The notes under the pieces: generated by a model
Databases searched by the model: none
The model's input: the letters and a program-made list of their open reading frames with translations, nothing else
What the model was told of the DNA's origin: nothing
Part shown: positions 1 to 9,724 of the stretch, in pieces
Layout of the letters: each line of letters begins with the position of its first letter
How positions within the stretch are numbered: the stretch's first letter is position 1
Position numbers and translations under genes: made by a program
Source of the DNA: Lycorma delicatula
Taxonomy: Eukaryota; Arthropoda; Insecta; Hemiptera; Fulgoridae
Direction of reading: 5' to 3'
DNA length: 64,000 nucleotides
NCBI RefSeq assembly: GCF_047948215.1
Contig: NC_134464.1
Span: 36,207,020 to 36,271,019, forward strand

Positions 1-1324
1 CATTTAGAAAAATATTTACATTTATTATTAACACACAAATAAACAAGCAAATTTTGAAGATCATGAACTATTTAAATTGGCATATCTGTAATAAGTAGCT
101 TATATGCAATTAATATGTAAATCAGTAGGTCATTCAATTATTTATTTTAATGTAATAATGGTAATTCATTACCTGACTTTATAGTATTTTGTAACTTATG
201 ATGAATAAAGTAGCTTATTTTATTAATTGGTTAATTTTATTTTAATCTTACTATTTTAGTACGTGCATAACGATTTTGAGGTGTTTTACAACATATTAGA
301 GCAGATAATTTTTTAATTTCCATCTTTGTAGTGCTTACCTTTTTTTTTTGTTTTGCTTTTATTTTATCTTACATTTATTTCAGTTGAACACAACTGGCTT
401 CATAGAACCTGATAACACTGTACTATTTTACATTTACACATTTAATAAAAAAACACACAAGAAACAATAAAATGAAATTGATTAAACTGAGAAGTACAAA
501 TATTAATTTAAAATACCAATTAAAATGGAATTCTGAATTACAAAATCGTATTACATTAATCAAATCTTAGAACATCAGAAAAGAAGCAGTTATTACATAA
601 TATTAATCAATGATAATATATTTATTGTTAATCAAATAATGATCAAATTAAGAATAGTTTTATACATATCAAAAAAATATAAATTTCATGAGTAGACCAC
701 TCTATCAATACATCACAACATTAATTTGTAAATTAAAAGCACTACTTCTTCAAGTTGATTACAGTAAAAAAAGGTAAACCTTGAACTGAAAAAAGAATGC
801 AGATCTAATCTTTACAGTAAAGCTGGACAATTGTTTCAGTTGATTTCAGCACTGTTTGAACAATAGCCCAATTAGGAATAGATAACTTAATTTTTCAACA
901 ACAGGAGTGAATGTATGTAATCTGGTTTATTTTCCTACTCTGATTAGATAGTTGGGGAAATAATCTGAGACGGCTGTGAATGTTAAGCCTAATCTGCAAT
1001 ATTGAAGAGTTAATGTGTGTTTTCATTGGTTTAATTTCTTATTCTAATTAGATAGTTATGGAAGTATTCTGTGAATGTCTAGCCTAATATTCGGTATTGA
1101 ACAGTAAATGTGCATTGTCATTTTGAGCCAGTTTCTTTAATTTTTTTTTAGTAAAATAGCATCTTATTTTTGCTTTCTCTAATTTATGTCTTTATGATAT
1201 AATTGTATAAATCTATGTGAAAATGAAATATTTCAGAATTTAGTACCATAAAAAGCTTTCGTTTGGTAGGTGTGGTTGTATGATGTAAATATGGTTTCAA
1301 TTGTAGATTTTATGTTATAACTAA
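1..1324. other. Upstream intron sequence with one local tandem duplication
   Basis: AT-rich non-coding sequence that is probably inside an intron of the spermine synthase gene, because coding resumes at 3983 mid-protein. The one structure I see is a diverged tandem duplication: 921-1026 and 1028-1121 share the order GGTTTA, TTAGATAGTT, CTGTGAATGT, AGCCTAAT, TATTGAA and ATGTGCATT/ATGTGTGTT. No exon or RNA gene was recognised here. Confidence 0.6.
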
Positions 1325-1740
1325 CAGATCCGGCAATGCTTTGCTATTGCTAGATTTGAGTATATATATTAAATGAACACAATTAGAAGTTTGATAGGGT
1401 TGCAAAATCATCACAATTAATACTGAATATTAAGAAACTTAAAAAACATCATGGAATTTCACAAAATTTAACCTTACACTTTATAAAAGTCAGAATGAAA
1501 AAAAATTTTTAAATAAATCTAGTTGGCAAAAGAGGACTACCTACTGGATTTAATTCAAATTACTCTCTAAACACAGTAGTCAGAACACACTTTCTTTTTA
1601 CTGGTCAGATCGAGGATTTCAATAGCTGTAAATCTTCTCCAGACAACACGGACCATTTTGCAAAAACCCACACATTAATCGGTCTAGCAATTTTTTCCTT
1701 CATAGCGAACACACATATGAACATTGCCTTTTATATATAT
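1325..1740 (+). repeat. Interspersed repeat, non-LTR-tail-like (family R3, copy 1)
   Basis: Begins with GATCCGGCAATGCTTTGCTA and ends with CATAGCGAACACACATATG followed by a TATATA tract. The same tail, in the form CGGTC(T/C)AG(C/T)A(A/G)TTTTTT then CATAGCG(A/G)ACACACATAT, is present near 62850-62900. Such AT-ending tails with motifs of this type are common at 3' ends of arthropod RTE-like non-LTR elements. That classification is inference, because no coding sequence is left. Confidence 0.4.
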
Positions 1741-1769
1741 AGAAGAAGAAAGTCTATATTGTTTTTTGT

Positions 1770-2165
1770 TTTTAAATATGTCGACACCAGCGCCATCTAC
1801 TGAGTATAGTTTTTGCAAAAAAAATTTCTTTCATTTAACTAATATATATTCTGAATATGAGCCAGATCAATTCATAAATGCAATTTTTCTAAATATCTCA
1901 ACCCCCAGCACCACCTAGCAGGTCCATCTTTTGCAAAAAATATTTCTTTCATTTAACTAATATATATTCTGAATACAAGCCAAATCAGACCATAAATACA
2001 ATTTTTCGAAATATCTCGATGCCAGCACCACATAGCGGGTCCAAACTAATTCAGAAACCTTTTGCGGGCGTACACACAACAACTCACTAAAGTTTCATTG
2101 CAGTTGGATGAATGGTATAGGGACACATATGAGACAAACAGACATTCATTTTTATATATGTTATG
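1770..2165 (+). repeat. Minisatellite-like repeat and retroelement tail
   Basis: About two and a half copies of a roughly 120-bp unit: unit 1 starts near 1776 (CGACACCAGCGCCATCTACT), unit 2 near 1898 (CCCCCAGCACCACCTAGCAG), and a partial unit near 2017 (GATGCCAGCACCACATAGCG). Each full unit contains TTTCTTTCATTTAACTAATA. After the last unit come GCGGGCGTACACACAACAAC, AAAGTTTCATTGCAGTTGGA and AACAGACATTCATTTTTATA, a tail pattern typical of insect non-LTR-derived repeats. The short open frame across it has no protein-like features. Confidence 0.55.
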
Positions 2166-2316
2166 TTATAATTTAATAATACTGTAGTGCTATTTCTGTT
2201 CAGTTGACTAAAAAACACAAAAATAAAGCAAGATACTTTACATCACTGTGTTGTAATAACTTGCTTATAGAAATTTTTTCAGATTGGCAGAAATTTTTGT
2301 AGTATATCTATTTTTG

Positions 2317-2859
2317 TAGTAGGTGGTGAACCTTTTTGAGAAGTGGGTCAAATTTTGTTCATTTTTTTTTTTAATACTAGCTCGTGGGTCACTAAGTCAC
2401 TGGTTTCTCTTGGAAAGGGGGGAGGGTGTGGTAAGTTACCAATAATTAGGAAACACCAAAAATTTGTTAACAGAAAAACTTGACAGTTGACCCTTTTTTT
2501 GTTCTTATTTTAAAAATCCTCTAAAAAGGTTTAAGTAACCATTTTGTTTTGGTTGTAATCAGTGGGGTTATACCATCAATTACCAGGTGACACCATGCCT
2601 AGTGGTGCCTCTGCACTTAGTATTTGAATGAACAAGGAGTAAAGAAAAGTGCATATATATTATGAAATATTCTTTAATAATAAACATAGTTACAGATATA
2701 TGTATATGAAATAAAGTTGATAAAATTATATTTAATGTGAAATCTGTTGCTGCTTATTAAATCTGTTGCTTATTGTAGGTAACTTGACTATTATGGATCA
2801 TTTAAAAACGCCTTTGTGGGTCAGTGTCTGACCCACGAGTCATAGGTTCACCACCACTG
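2317..2859. mobile_element. hAT-like non-autonomous element
   Basis: Inverted ends share GGTGGTGAACC (2322-2332 and, inverted, 2845-2855) and a second shared block GTGGGTCA just inside each end; a further copy of CTCGTGGGTCACT lies near 2385. The right end read inward, CAGTGGTGGTGAACC, resembles hAT terminal repeats. There is no transposase frame, and I could not find a convincing 8-bp target duplication. The right end abuts a transposase fragment at 2860, so it may have inserted into that older element. Confidence 0.45.
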
Positions 2860-3280
2860 TTCTGTGTTCTGTGGTTTCTGGAACCCTAACAGAAGTTTTT
2901 TGAAGCCTATTTCGTTTTGCATTTGTAACTAACCTCTTTGTACACCATTTTTTCATTGAATAATTTATGCTACTCTTTGATGGGATATTGGCATTTAGAG
3001 ATTTTTTCATGAATATTTGATGCATGTCTTGAAAGGATCCATAAAGCATGTAAGCTTTCACTATAGCAATCCTTTTCTCAATCAAGTAAGGCATTTTAGA
3101 AAAACAAATATGCGTAGAACAAAACTGTATTGCACTGAAGCAAGAGCAGTTTACAGCTGACAACAATAGATGAAAATAGTAACATATACACTACCAATAG
3201 TGCTGCTAGTAATAGAAGATGATACTCAAATAATTGCCGTTCAAGCCAGCTCAGTTTGCTTTTATGTTGCTCATCCTGCA
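2860..3280 (-). pseudogene. Tc1/mariner-type transposase fragment, N-terminal HTH region
   Basis: The minus strand has a 108-codon frame starting near 3166. From an internal methionine it reads PYLIEKRIAIVKAYMLYGSF, then NANIPSKSSINYSMKKW. This pattern (a short hydrophobic helix, xGSF, then IPxKSSI and a tryptophan) is the N-terminal helix-turn-helix of a widespread arthropod Tc1/mariner-superfamily transposase (DUF4817-like). The terminus at 3280, read on the minus strand, is TGCAGGATGAGCAACATAAA. It matches the end of the related copy at 52346, so the element's 5' end is present. The DDE domain is missing because the sequence stops at the hAT-like element. Confidence 0.6.
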
Positions 3281-3982
3281 TTATTTATTAAGTACTTGTT
3301 ATAAGTGTTTTGGTTTTACTTGAATCGTAATTTAATTTTTCAATCATTTATTGATCTAATACTTTCTCTAGTAAATAGTGTTAATTTTTTCTGACTGGGT
3401 ATTTGTGATTTTTAAGGAGTTTTAATGAAAACCAGTTTAAATTTTTCTTCATTAGCAGATTTTTATTGTAAACCCAGAATTTGATAATATTAACTTTATA
3501 AAATTACTGTTACATGCAGTGAAGTTTTAGAGCATTGGAACCAATACTGTTGTAATGTTCAATCCATTGAAGATAGTACTGTAGAAGGCTATTCAAAATA
3601 TTACATTTTAGTGTTATGTATGAGAGCTTGCATATTTTTTAGTATAATTAGATATGCATCCATTGCCAATTTTATTCTGCGACTAAAATATTGCGTGACA
3701 TTAGGAGTGAAGGGGAAGACTATGTTGTTCATCCTGTTTTCAGCGGTGCATTGGCCATGAAAATTATCTCATCATCATTCCTCTGCATTGCCCCCATCTG
3801 AGAAAGATATAGTAGTAGTTGTTTTTTTTTCATAATGGAGAATTATTTTTGGTGTAATGATTTCCACCAAAAATCCACAGTAAAACTCATGTTTTACTGT
3901 GTATTTTGTTTGTTTTATCAATTTTAGAAATAATTTATTTAGAAAGAAATTGTACTTTTTATAAATAATCTATCTTTTTCAG
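3281..3982 (+). other. Intron end before spermine synthase exon
   Basis: AT-rich intron sequence with nothing recognised, ending in a pyrimidine-rich tract TCTATCTTTTTC followed by AG at 3981-3982, a normal 3' splice site. Confidence 0.7.
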
Positions 3983-4072
3983 TTGGATGAAGTTGTATTG
4001 AGAGCCTGTCGTGAACATCTTCGGGGCTGTTGTGGTGATTGTCTTGATCAGCTGAAGGGCGATAATTATGAA
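3983..4072 (+). CDS. Sms: Spermine synthase, internal exon (30 codons)
   Basis: Part of the aminopropyltransferase that transfers an aminopropyl group from decarboxylated S-adenosylmethionine to spermidine, giving spermine in the cytosol. The 30 codons read LDEVVLRACREHL, then GDCLDQLKGDNYE. In the family this segment directly follows the acidic VEID-type loop that binds the nucleoside; the D of LDEVV fits that Asp, and GDxLDxLKGDxY is a strong spermine synthase match. The exon is flanked by a pyrimidine tract plus AG (3981-3982) and by GTAAGT (4073-4078). Both boundaries are phase 0, so it joins the next exon in frame. Upstream exons are outside the window. Confidence 0.9.
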
Positions 4073-4579
4073 GTAAGTGTTTTTAAATGTTTGGAAAGGC
4101 TAAATAAGTCAAATTCATTAAAATTAATGTATATAAAGTATTTCCTTTAGGAAATATAGAAGTAAACTTTTTTTATAGAATTAGAGTTGTAATACAATCA
4201 AGATGTTGGTTTGTATCAATCAATAGTGAGCATCGATAGTAACAGGTACTGTGAAGAAAAAAAGAATACATGCAGTATATTTAAGTTCTTGTTTGAGTTA
4301 TTAAAATTACATGTAAGAAGTAAATTGGTGGTCATCAGTATATATATTTGTTTAAAGCACTCTTGCCACAAAAGTACTTAACTAAGAAAAAATAAAATGT
4401 ACTGGAAAGAAGCAAAGCTGTTCATCCAAACCTCTCAGCCTTTTGATAAATGTATTCTTATAGACAGTTTGATGCTTGATATATGTACATACAATTGATT
4501 TTGATGGTTGAAAAGATGTACTTAGATTGTCATCTCACACATACATGCACGCATGCGCATATTAGGTGTAATTAAGAAG
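4073..4579 (+). other. Intron sequence
   Basis: First part of the intron between spermine synthase exons. AT-rich, with an alternating purine/pyrimidine stretch near 4535-4560 (CACACATACATGCACGCATG). No feature recognised. Confidence 0.6.
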
Positions 4580-5000
4580 TATCTGACCGTGGCTCAAAAA
4601 ACCTATTTAGTTCAATGACTTGACCCCCTTCAAAGTAGGTTCCTTCTGATGTAACACACCTATCCCATCGATGTTTTCATTGTTGAATGTATTTTTACAA
4701 AGTCATTGTTAGTGGCTCCATTAGTTTTCTTGTCACATTTGTTTTGGTTTCTTCTCTGTCTTCAAATTTCTTTCCTTTAGAAAAGAGCAAATAATTGCCG
4801 GAAGCCATTTCTAGTGAGTAAAGAGCCTGCTGAAGTTGTTTGATCGGGTTTTTCGCTAAGAATCTCTGAATAAGTTGTAATAAATGGGCATGAAGCATTG
4901 AGATGAATTTTGTGGTTATATATAGTCTTTTGTTTATTCAAGGCATGATTCATTACGATTATGCTCCTCAAGGACAAACTGTTAGTACTACATAATTGGT
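4580..5000 (-). pseudogene. mariner-like transposase remnant (C-terminal half) in intron
   Basis: Reading the minus strand from about 5000 to 4586, broken frames line up with the last third of a mariner-family transposase. VPEG-like and LIQRFLAKNPI segments come first, then a YSLEMASGNYLLFSKGKKFE stretch at the position of the family's YSPDLAPxDxxLFPxLKK motif, where the catalytic third Asp should lie. FEDREETKTNVTRKL and finally KHRWDRCVTSEGTYFEGG with a stop near 4587 follow. Several frameshifts and loss of the catalytic Asp (SGN in place of a CD/SD pair) show it is dead. No clear terminal inverted repeats were found. Confidence 0.6.
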
Positions 5001-6366
5001 CTTCAGTTTATAACAGATGCTGTTCAATGCAAGGTTTTGAGGAAAAAATTGGAAAGTTGCCATTTTTTATACTTTTGAAAAATTCTAAGCCCAAGAGGTG
5101 GATTGGATCTGAGACTTTAATTACCATACTTTTTTAAATAATAAAGCATCATCAGATTGGTTTTCTAACAATTTTTTATACAGCATTTCTTCTTTGTCAT
5201 TTTTAAGTTACTTCTTGGGAAGAATAAGTGCACTTTTACTTAGCTTCCTCCATATTTATACATTCTCTGATATTCAATAATGTAAATATTACATTATAAA
5301 TTTATATTTACATTTTAATTTTTTTATTTAATCATTCTAATATTGCCTAGGCATGCATGCATGTCAAGGGAACAAATCCATTTTCACTGACTGAGAAAGT
5401 TTTTGTCCTTTTTATCATGTAATCACATAAAAATGTTATTTATGAAATTTATACTAAAGAAATTTTTTAAGCCTTTAGTATTCCTGAATGTAATAAATTG
5501 ATCAGTACAGTTTTATTATGTTATCAGTAGTTTAATTGGTTTGATACACCTTCCGTTTCTTTATATTTTATGAGATTTTTGTCATGATACCTTCTACACC
5601 ATACAACTTCAGTTATGTGCTTGATGCATTCTAATCGTTATCTCCCTTTATTTTTATTGTGTATACTTTCTTCAAGAATTCAGTTGAGCAGCATAATATA
5701 TGGCCCACCAGTCTTAATCTTTTTTTTTTTTACAAATTCTGTCAAATGTTTTTCTCTCTTCTAATGAATTTTAAAACTTTTTAAGATTTTTTGAAAAATA
5801 CCAACTGGTGAAATGTTATCAGCAAATAACTGTGAAAAGTATTAACTGAAAAAATGTATTCGTTCAGTTATAATTAAACCAAGATTATATATATATTTTT
5901 GTAAATAAACACTATTTTAAACATAAGTAAATTATAATACTACTAAGTATACGTTAATAGTAGAAGAATAAACTCAAGCACAGGTATGAATATTAATAAA
6001 TCAATATCAGTCAGATTTTCTATTGATTTCCTACAAAATGTAGTGCTTTGCAAGACGTTAATGAAAATTAATTAATGATACAACTTTAAACTGTTAATTA
6101 ATCTAAAATGGGGGGGTTATATAGTGAGAATGTGTTCGATTTTTTTTTTTAATATGTAAAGAATATAAAGTAAACTTCATCTTTAATTTTATAAAATGCA
6201 ATACATAGGATTGATTCATTTGATACCTTTTCTCTTTCTTTTTTTTATCGTTTTGGAAATAAAGGCCTGCATTTTTTTTTATAGCAGGACTAAAGTATGT
6301 AAAAACAAGTTTTATGTATTATGTGACTTTCCAGGCTGCATCTGAATGTTACTCCACGTACTGTTA
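5001..6366 (+). other. Intron sequence, nothing recognised
   Basis: AT-rich intron with homopolymer T tracts and a G7 run near 6111. No coding segment, RNA gene or structured repeat was recognised. Confidence 0.6.
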
Positions 6367-6479
6367 ATAAAAAGTGGTCAAAAGTAGAGCAGTTTTTCAT
6401 TTAAAAAAATTGTTTAATATTCTGTGAAAATCTGCTGAATGATTTTTGTATTTTAATGTTTATGATTTTTCCATTTCAG
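6367..6479 (+). promoter_or_regulatory. 3' splice-site region of spermine synthase exon, later duplicated
   Basis: Contains TATGATTTTTCCATTTCAG ending at 6479, the acceptor used by the next exon. The stretch from roughly 6368 to 6490 is present a second time about 370 bp downstream (6738-6861), including the polypyrimidine tract, AG and the first 12 exon bases. Confidence 0.7.
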
Positions 6480-6671
6480 ATAGTAGTTGATGACTGTGTG
6501 AAGTCGTTAGATAAGATGATTCGAGAAGGAAAAAAAGTCGATTTTGTATTTGGTGATCTGACTGATATTCCAGTATCAACTACTCCTCAAGGTGAAGTAT
6601 GGGATTTCATAAGACTTATACTCAATACTGCAATGCAAGTTTTGAAACCAAATGGAAAATATATGACACAT
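6480..6671 (+). CDS. Sms: Spermine synthase, internal exon (64 codons)
   Basis: 64 codons in phase with the previous exon: IVVDDCVKSLDKMIREGKKV, then DFVFGDLTDIPVSTTP, then EVWDFIRLILNTAMQVLKPN and GKYMTH. In spermine/spermidine synthases the DLTxxP motif carries the catalytic Asp that deprotonates the attacking amine; here it is intact as GDLTDIP. The remainder builds the Rossmann-like C-terminal domain. The donor is GTAAGT at 6672-6677. The frame continues a few codons into the intron before a stop, so splicing is needed. No deleterious change is visible. Confidence 0.92.
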
Positions 6672-6737
6672 GTAAGTTTTTTTTATTAATGTTTATAATT
6701 CTGATAAATTTTGTTTAAATTTGTTTCGTACATTGCA

Positions 6738-6861
6738 TAAAAGTGATGAAAATGTGTACTAGTTTTCATTAAAAAAAAAAAATTGTTTAATATTGTGTGA
6801 AAATAAAAACCATTGTAGTATTTTAATTTTTATGATTTTTCCATTTCAGATAGTAGTTGGT
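6738..6861 (+). repeat. Intronic duplicate of the upstream 3' splice-site segment
   Basis: This stretch copies 6368-6490: TTGTTTAATATT, GTGTGAAAAT, GTATTTTAAT, TATGATTTTTCCATTTCAG and ATAGTAGTTG all recur in order. The copied acceptor AG is at 6848-6849. After ATAGTAGTTG the sequence diverges from the exon and soon stops in that frame, so only the acceptor and about 12 exon bases were duplicated. Confidence 0.8.
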
Positions 6862-8190
6862 CATAGTTGATGGTGGTTTTCTAGTGAGGCTATTTTGAGA
6901 GGTTTTAAAATAATTATTTTGTTACATCTAGGAGTAGACTATATTGTCTCTTAATGAGAGATTCGTAGTTTGTTGTAATTTGTTGTTGTTGTAATTTAAT
7001 GATGCTTTTGTATTATAGATTATAAACTATTCAACTAACATAGAGAAGTTGAATATAAAAGTTGACTTTAAAATTGTATAACAGTGTATCTTTTGACTGT
7101 AAATTAAGCAACATTGTAACCAGAGATTTTTAATTGATACCCAAAATTTTTATTTTGCACAGTGATATGAACAATATAAAATATTACAATCTTTTTTTAT
7201 TTAAATAATTTCTAATTTTCACTGAATATCTCTTTCTGTCTTAATTCTGTTTTTACACTTTCTCCCAGCTCTGAAATTAAATATTCTCTTAGTGATCAAT
7301 TTTATCAGAAGATTAAAAGTAAGACTTAATTGAAGTATTTGAAATTGTGGAACAATAAAAGAGAAAAGTAATAAAGCTCTGAAAATTTGCAGTAATGTTC
7401 AGTTTTAATTATTCTTACTGAAAAAGAGAGTTTTGTGAGAGCAGATATGGTGGGAACAGTTCTTATGTGTTCAAATAAGTGTTTTACCAAGAAATGTTTA
7501 TACAGTTTTATGATTTGTACCTTTGTAAAACTTATAAAATTGCCTTTAATATAATCTATTTACAACAAAAAAAGTTGTTATATATAAAGTTTTGAAATAT
7601 TCTTTTAGACTATTTATGATAACACTTAATAATTATTGATTAATTTTCATAAGTTTAATATGAAATAAAAGAAGGTTCTGTATGTAAAGCCAGCTTGTAA
7701 TTAGTACAACTAAGTTTTCAGTTAGCTTCAGTTTGATTCCTGTCCCATTACTATACAAAAAAATTTGCCAAAGTTACAGCTAAAAATTCCCAAAAAGGTT
7801 CACATTCAGAAAAAAAAATATTGTAACTAATTTTCAAGTTGATCTTAAGTTAACATGTGAATATTATTAGCGTTTTTGATAACTTTTTATAAAACCATTT
7901 CAGTGAGTGCATATTTATATAATATAAAATAGATCAAGTCAGATTCACTAGGATTTTCAGAGTTAATAAATTTGCCTTAAAATGTCACTTGCTTTGTACT
8001 TTTATCACCAATATGAACTACCTATCACTTCACACTTATATGTTATGCTGATAATTTAGCAATTTGCTTATTAACATTAGATGTACATATCTGAAATTAA
8101 TCTATTTTACGTTTTTATTTTAAAATTTCATAAAGTATATTTTTTTAAAGAAAAATTGAATCAGTAATAAATGAAAATTCATAAAATTCT
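6862..8190 (+). other. Intron sequence, nothing recognised
   Basis: AT-rich intron between the last two spermine synthase exons. No additional exon or known repeat was recognised. Confidence 0.6.
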
Positions 8191-8965
8191 TGATATTAAT
8201 ATAGTAGTAGCTGTCAAGTGATCATCACAAACGACATACAGTTCTGTAAAGTCTGTGCCATATGGGTCCCTCTCCTTTTGACCACAAATCAGAAATTGAG
8301 ATGTTTTGAGGTCTGTTAGAGGCTTACAGCAAAAGAAGGTGATGCATTTTTGAGTCAGATCATCACCAATGATGAAATGTGGGTCCACCACTACCCTCTC
8401 TAGTCAAAACAAGCCAGTATGGAGTGATGGTGGAAAGGGGAGGTAGCCCCAGTGAAAACCAAGACTTGACTGTCAGCTGGCAAGATTCTTTCATCTGTTT
8501 TTTTCGACCGGCAAGGCATTTTGCTTATTGATTTTTTGCATTAGCGACGCACAATCAATGCTGCTTACTACTGCGAGATGTTGAATGGGGTTAGGGCTGC
8601 ATATCACTGCAAAAGACAAGACCAATTCTTTGGAAAGGCCATCCTCCTCCATGAAACGCCAGGCCGCATACTGCAGCTCTAATGGTCTCAAAACTAGAAG
8701 AAATGCACTGGACTCAACTTAATTATCCTCCCTACAGCTTGGATCTATCGCCCTGTGATTTTTTTTGTTTGGGATGCTTAAAGAAGCTCCAGGAGGGCAG
8801 TGATTTGAAGATGATGATGGCATGGATTCGTGTGTAATTAGCTCCTGATGCAACTAGCTTCATTCTACGATGCTGCGATAAAAAAACATTCCTTCTCTCT
8901 GGGAAAAATGTATCTCTCAAGCAGGAAACTATGTAGAAAAATAAATTATTATTTGCCTTTATTTT
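8191..8965 (+). pseudogene. mariner-like transposase remnant in intron
   Basis: Plus-strand frames, with many stops and frameshifts, follow a mariner transposase through its DDE domain. In order they are: CAIWVPLLLTTNQKL, DAFLSQIITNDEMWVHHYP (first catalytic Asp in TNDEMW), KTKTRLSAGKILSSVFFDRQ, ILLIDFL and RRTINAAYYCEMLN. An ILLHETPGR segment sits where the family has HDNARPH, so the second catalytic Asp appears lost. A NYPPYSLDLSPCDFFLFG segment retains the last Asp. The 5' third encoding the DNA-binding domain and clear inverted repeats are not visible. It lies in the same orientation as the host gene. Confidence 0.75.
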
Positions 8966-9512
8966 CAATAAATAAAATTAAAAAAATAATAAAATCCCCT
9001 TTATATTTGATTTACTCTCGTATTTATAAAATTGATTAAATTTAAGCACAAAAATAATTTTTTTAGGTAAAAATGACAAGAAAATAGCATCTTAAAGCTC
9101 AGAAAATTTACTATAAAAAGTATAAACAATTTAAAAACAGTTTTTTTAAAAATGATACTATTTCAAAATAAATTATAGTCAAATTTTATTTTACACTGAT
9201 CAAAGATGTAAGATTTATAAATATAAGCTTTTATATCTTTTTTAATAAAGATATTTGGAAAAAAATGAATTATATCTTCACCTTTGCCTTAATAGCCTGC
9301 ATCATTGACATGCTACGACTTTTGATTACTTAATGAGCGAGTAAAAATTAACTTCTGTATCAAACTTCATTACTCCATTATTTTTCTTTTTATTCAAAAA
9401 ATTAGGATAATTTGTATGAATGCAGTAAGTTGTTATTAAAAATTACACATTTTTTTGTCTTTGTATAATTACTTTTTAATGATGTTTTTCTCATTTATTG
9501 TATTTTATGTAG
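8966..9512 (+). other. Intron end before last exon
   Basis: AT-rich intron sequence ending in TTTATGT then AG at 9511-9512, the acceptor of the terminal exon. Confidence 0.65.
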
Positions 9513-9671
9513 GGTAACGGTGCTTCATGTCCGAGCTCTTTGAAAATGTTTGAAGACCAGTTAAACAATCTTAAAGTACCAGTGGAATATAAGACGGATC
9601 GAGCATTTGTGCCCTCGTTTCTTGAAGACTGGGTATTCTATCAAGTATGGCAAAAACCACTACCCAACTAG
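9513..9671 (+). CDS. Sms: Spermine synthase, terminal exon and stop
   Basis: Encodes the last 52 residues and a TAG stop (9669-9671): GNGASCPSSLKMFEDQLNNL, then PVEYKTDRAFVPSFLEDW, then VFYQVWQKPLPN. The GN start after a phase-0 acceptor, the VPSxLExWVFYxVWxK ending and the short tail are diagnostic of spermine synthase C-termini. With the two upstream exons the window covers 146 residues, about 40 percent of a protein of usual length near 360. All three exons splice in frame without stops, so the gene looks functional. The upstream half (N-terminal dimerisation and central domains) lies beyond position 1. Confidence 0.93.
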   Translation, partial: GNGASCPSSLKMFEDQLNNLKVPVEYKTDRAFVPSFLEDWVFYQVWQKPLPN

Positions 9672-9703
9672 CATCATACTTCATTTAAATATTTTTTATC
9701 AGT

Positions 9704-9724
9704 AATAAAAAATGAAATAATAAA
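9704..9724 (+). promoter_or_regulatory. Candidate polyadenylation signals of spermine synthase
   Basis: Two AATAAA hexamers at 9704-9709 and 9719-9724, 33 and 48 bases after the stop codon. Further A-rich hexamers occur downstream (for example near 10918), so a longer 3' UTR is possible. Confidence 0.5.

Noticed and set aside
1724..1918. 64-codon frame
   Set aside because: Lies in a non-coding tandem repeat whose next unit does not keep the frame.
6850..6900. Alternative spermine synthase exon after the duplicated acceptor
   Set aside because: Only about 12 exon bases are copied, then the reading frame is lost.
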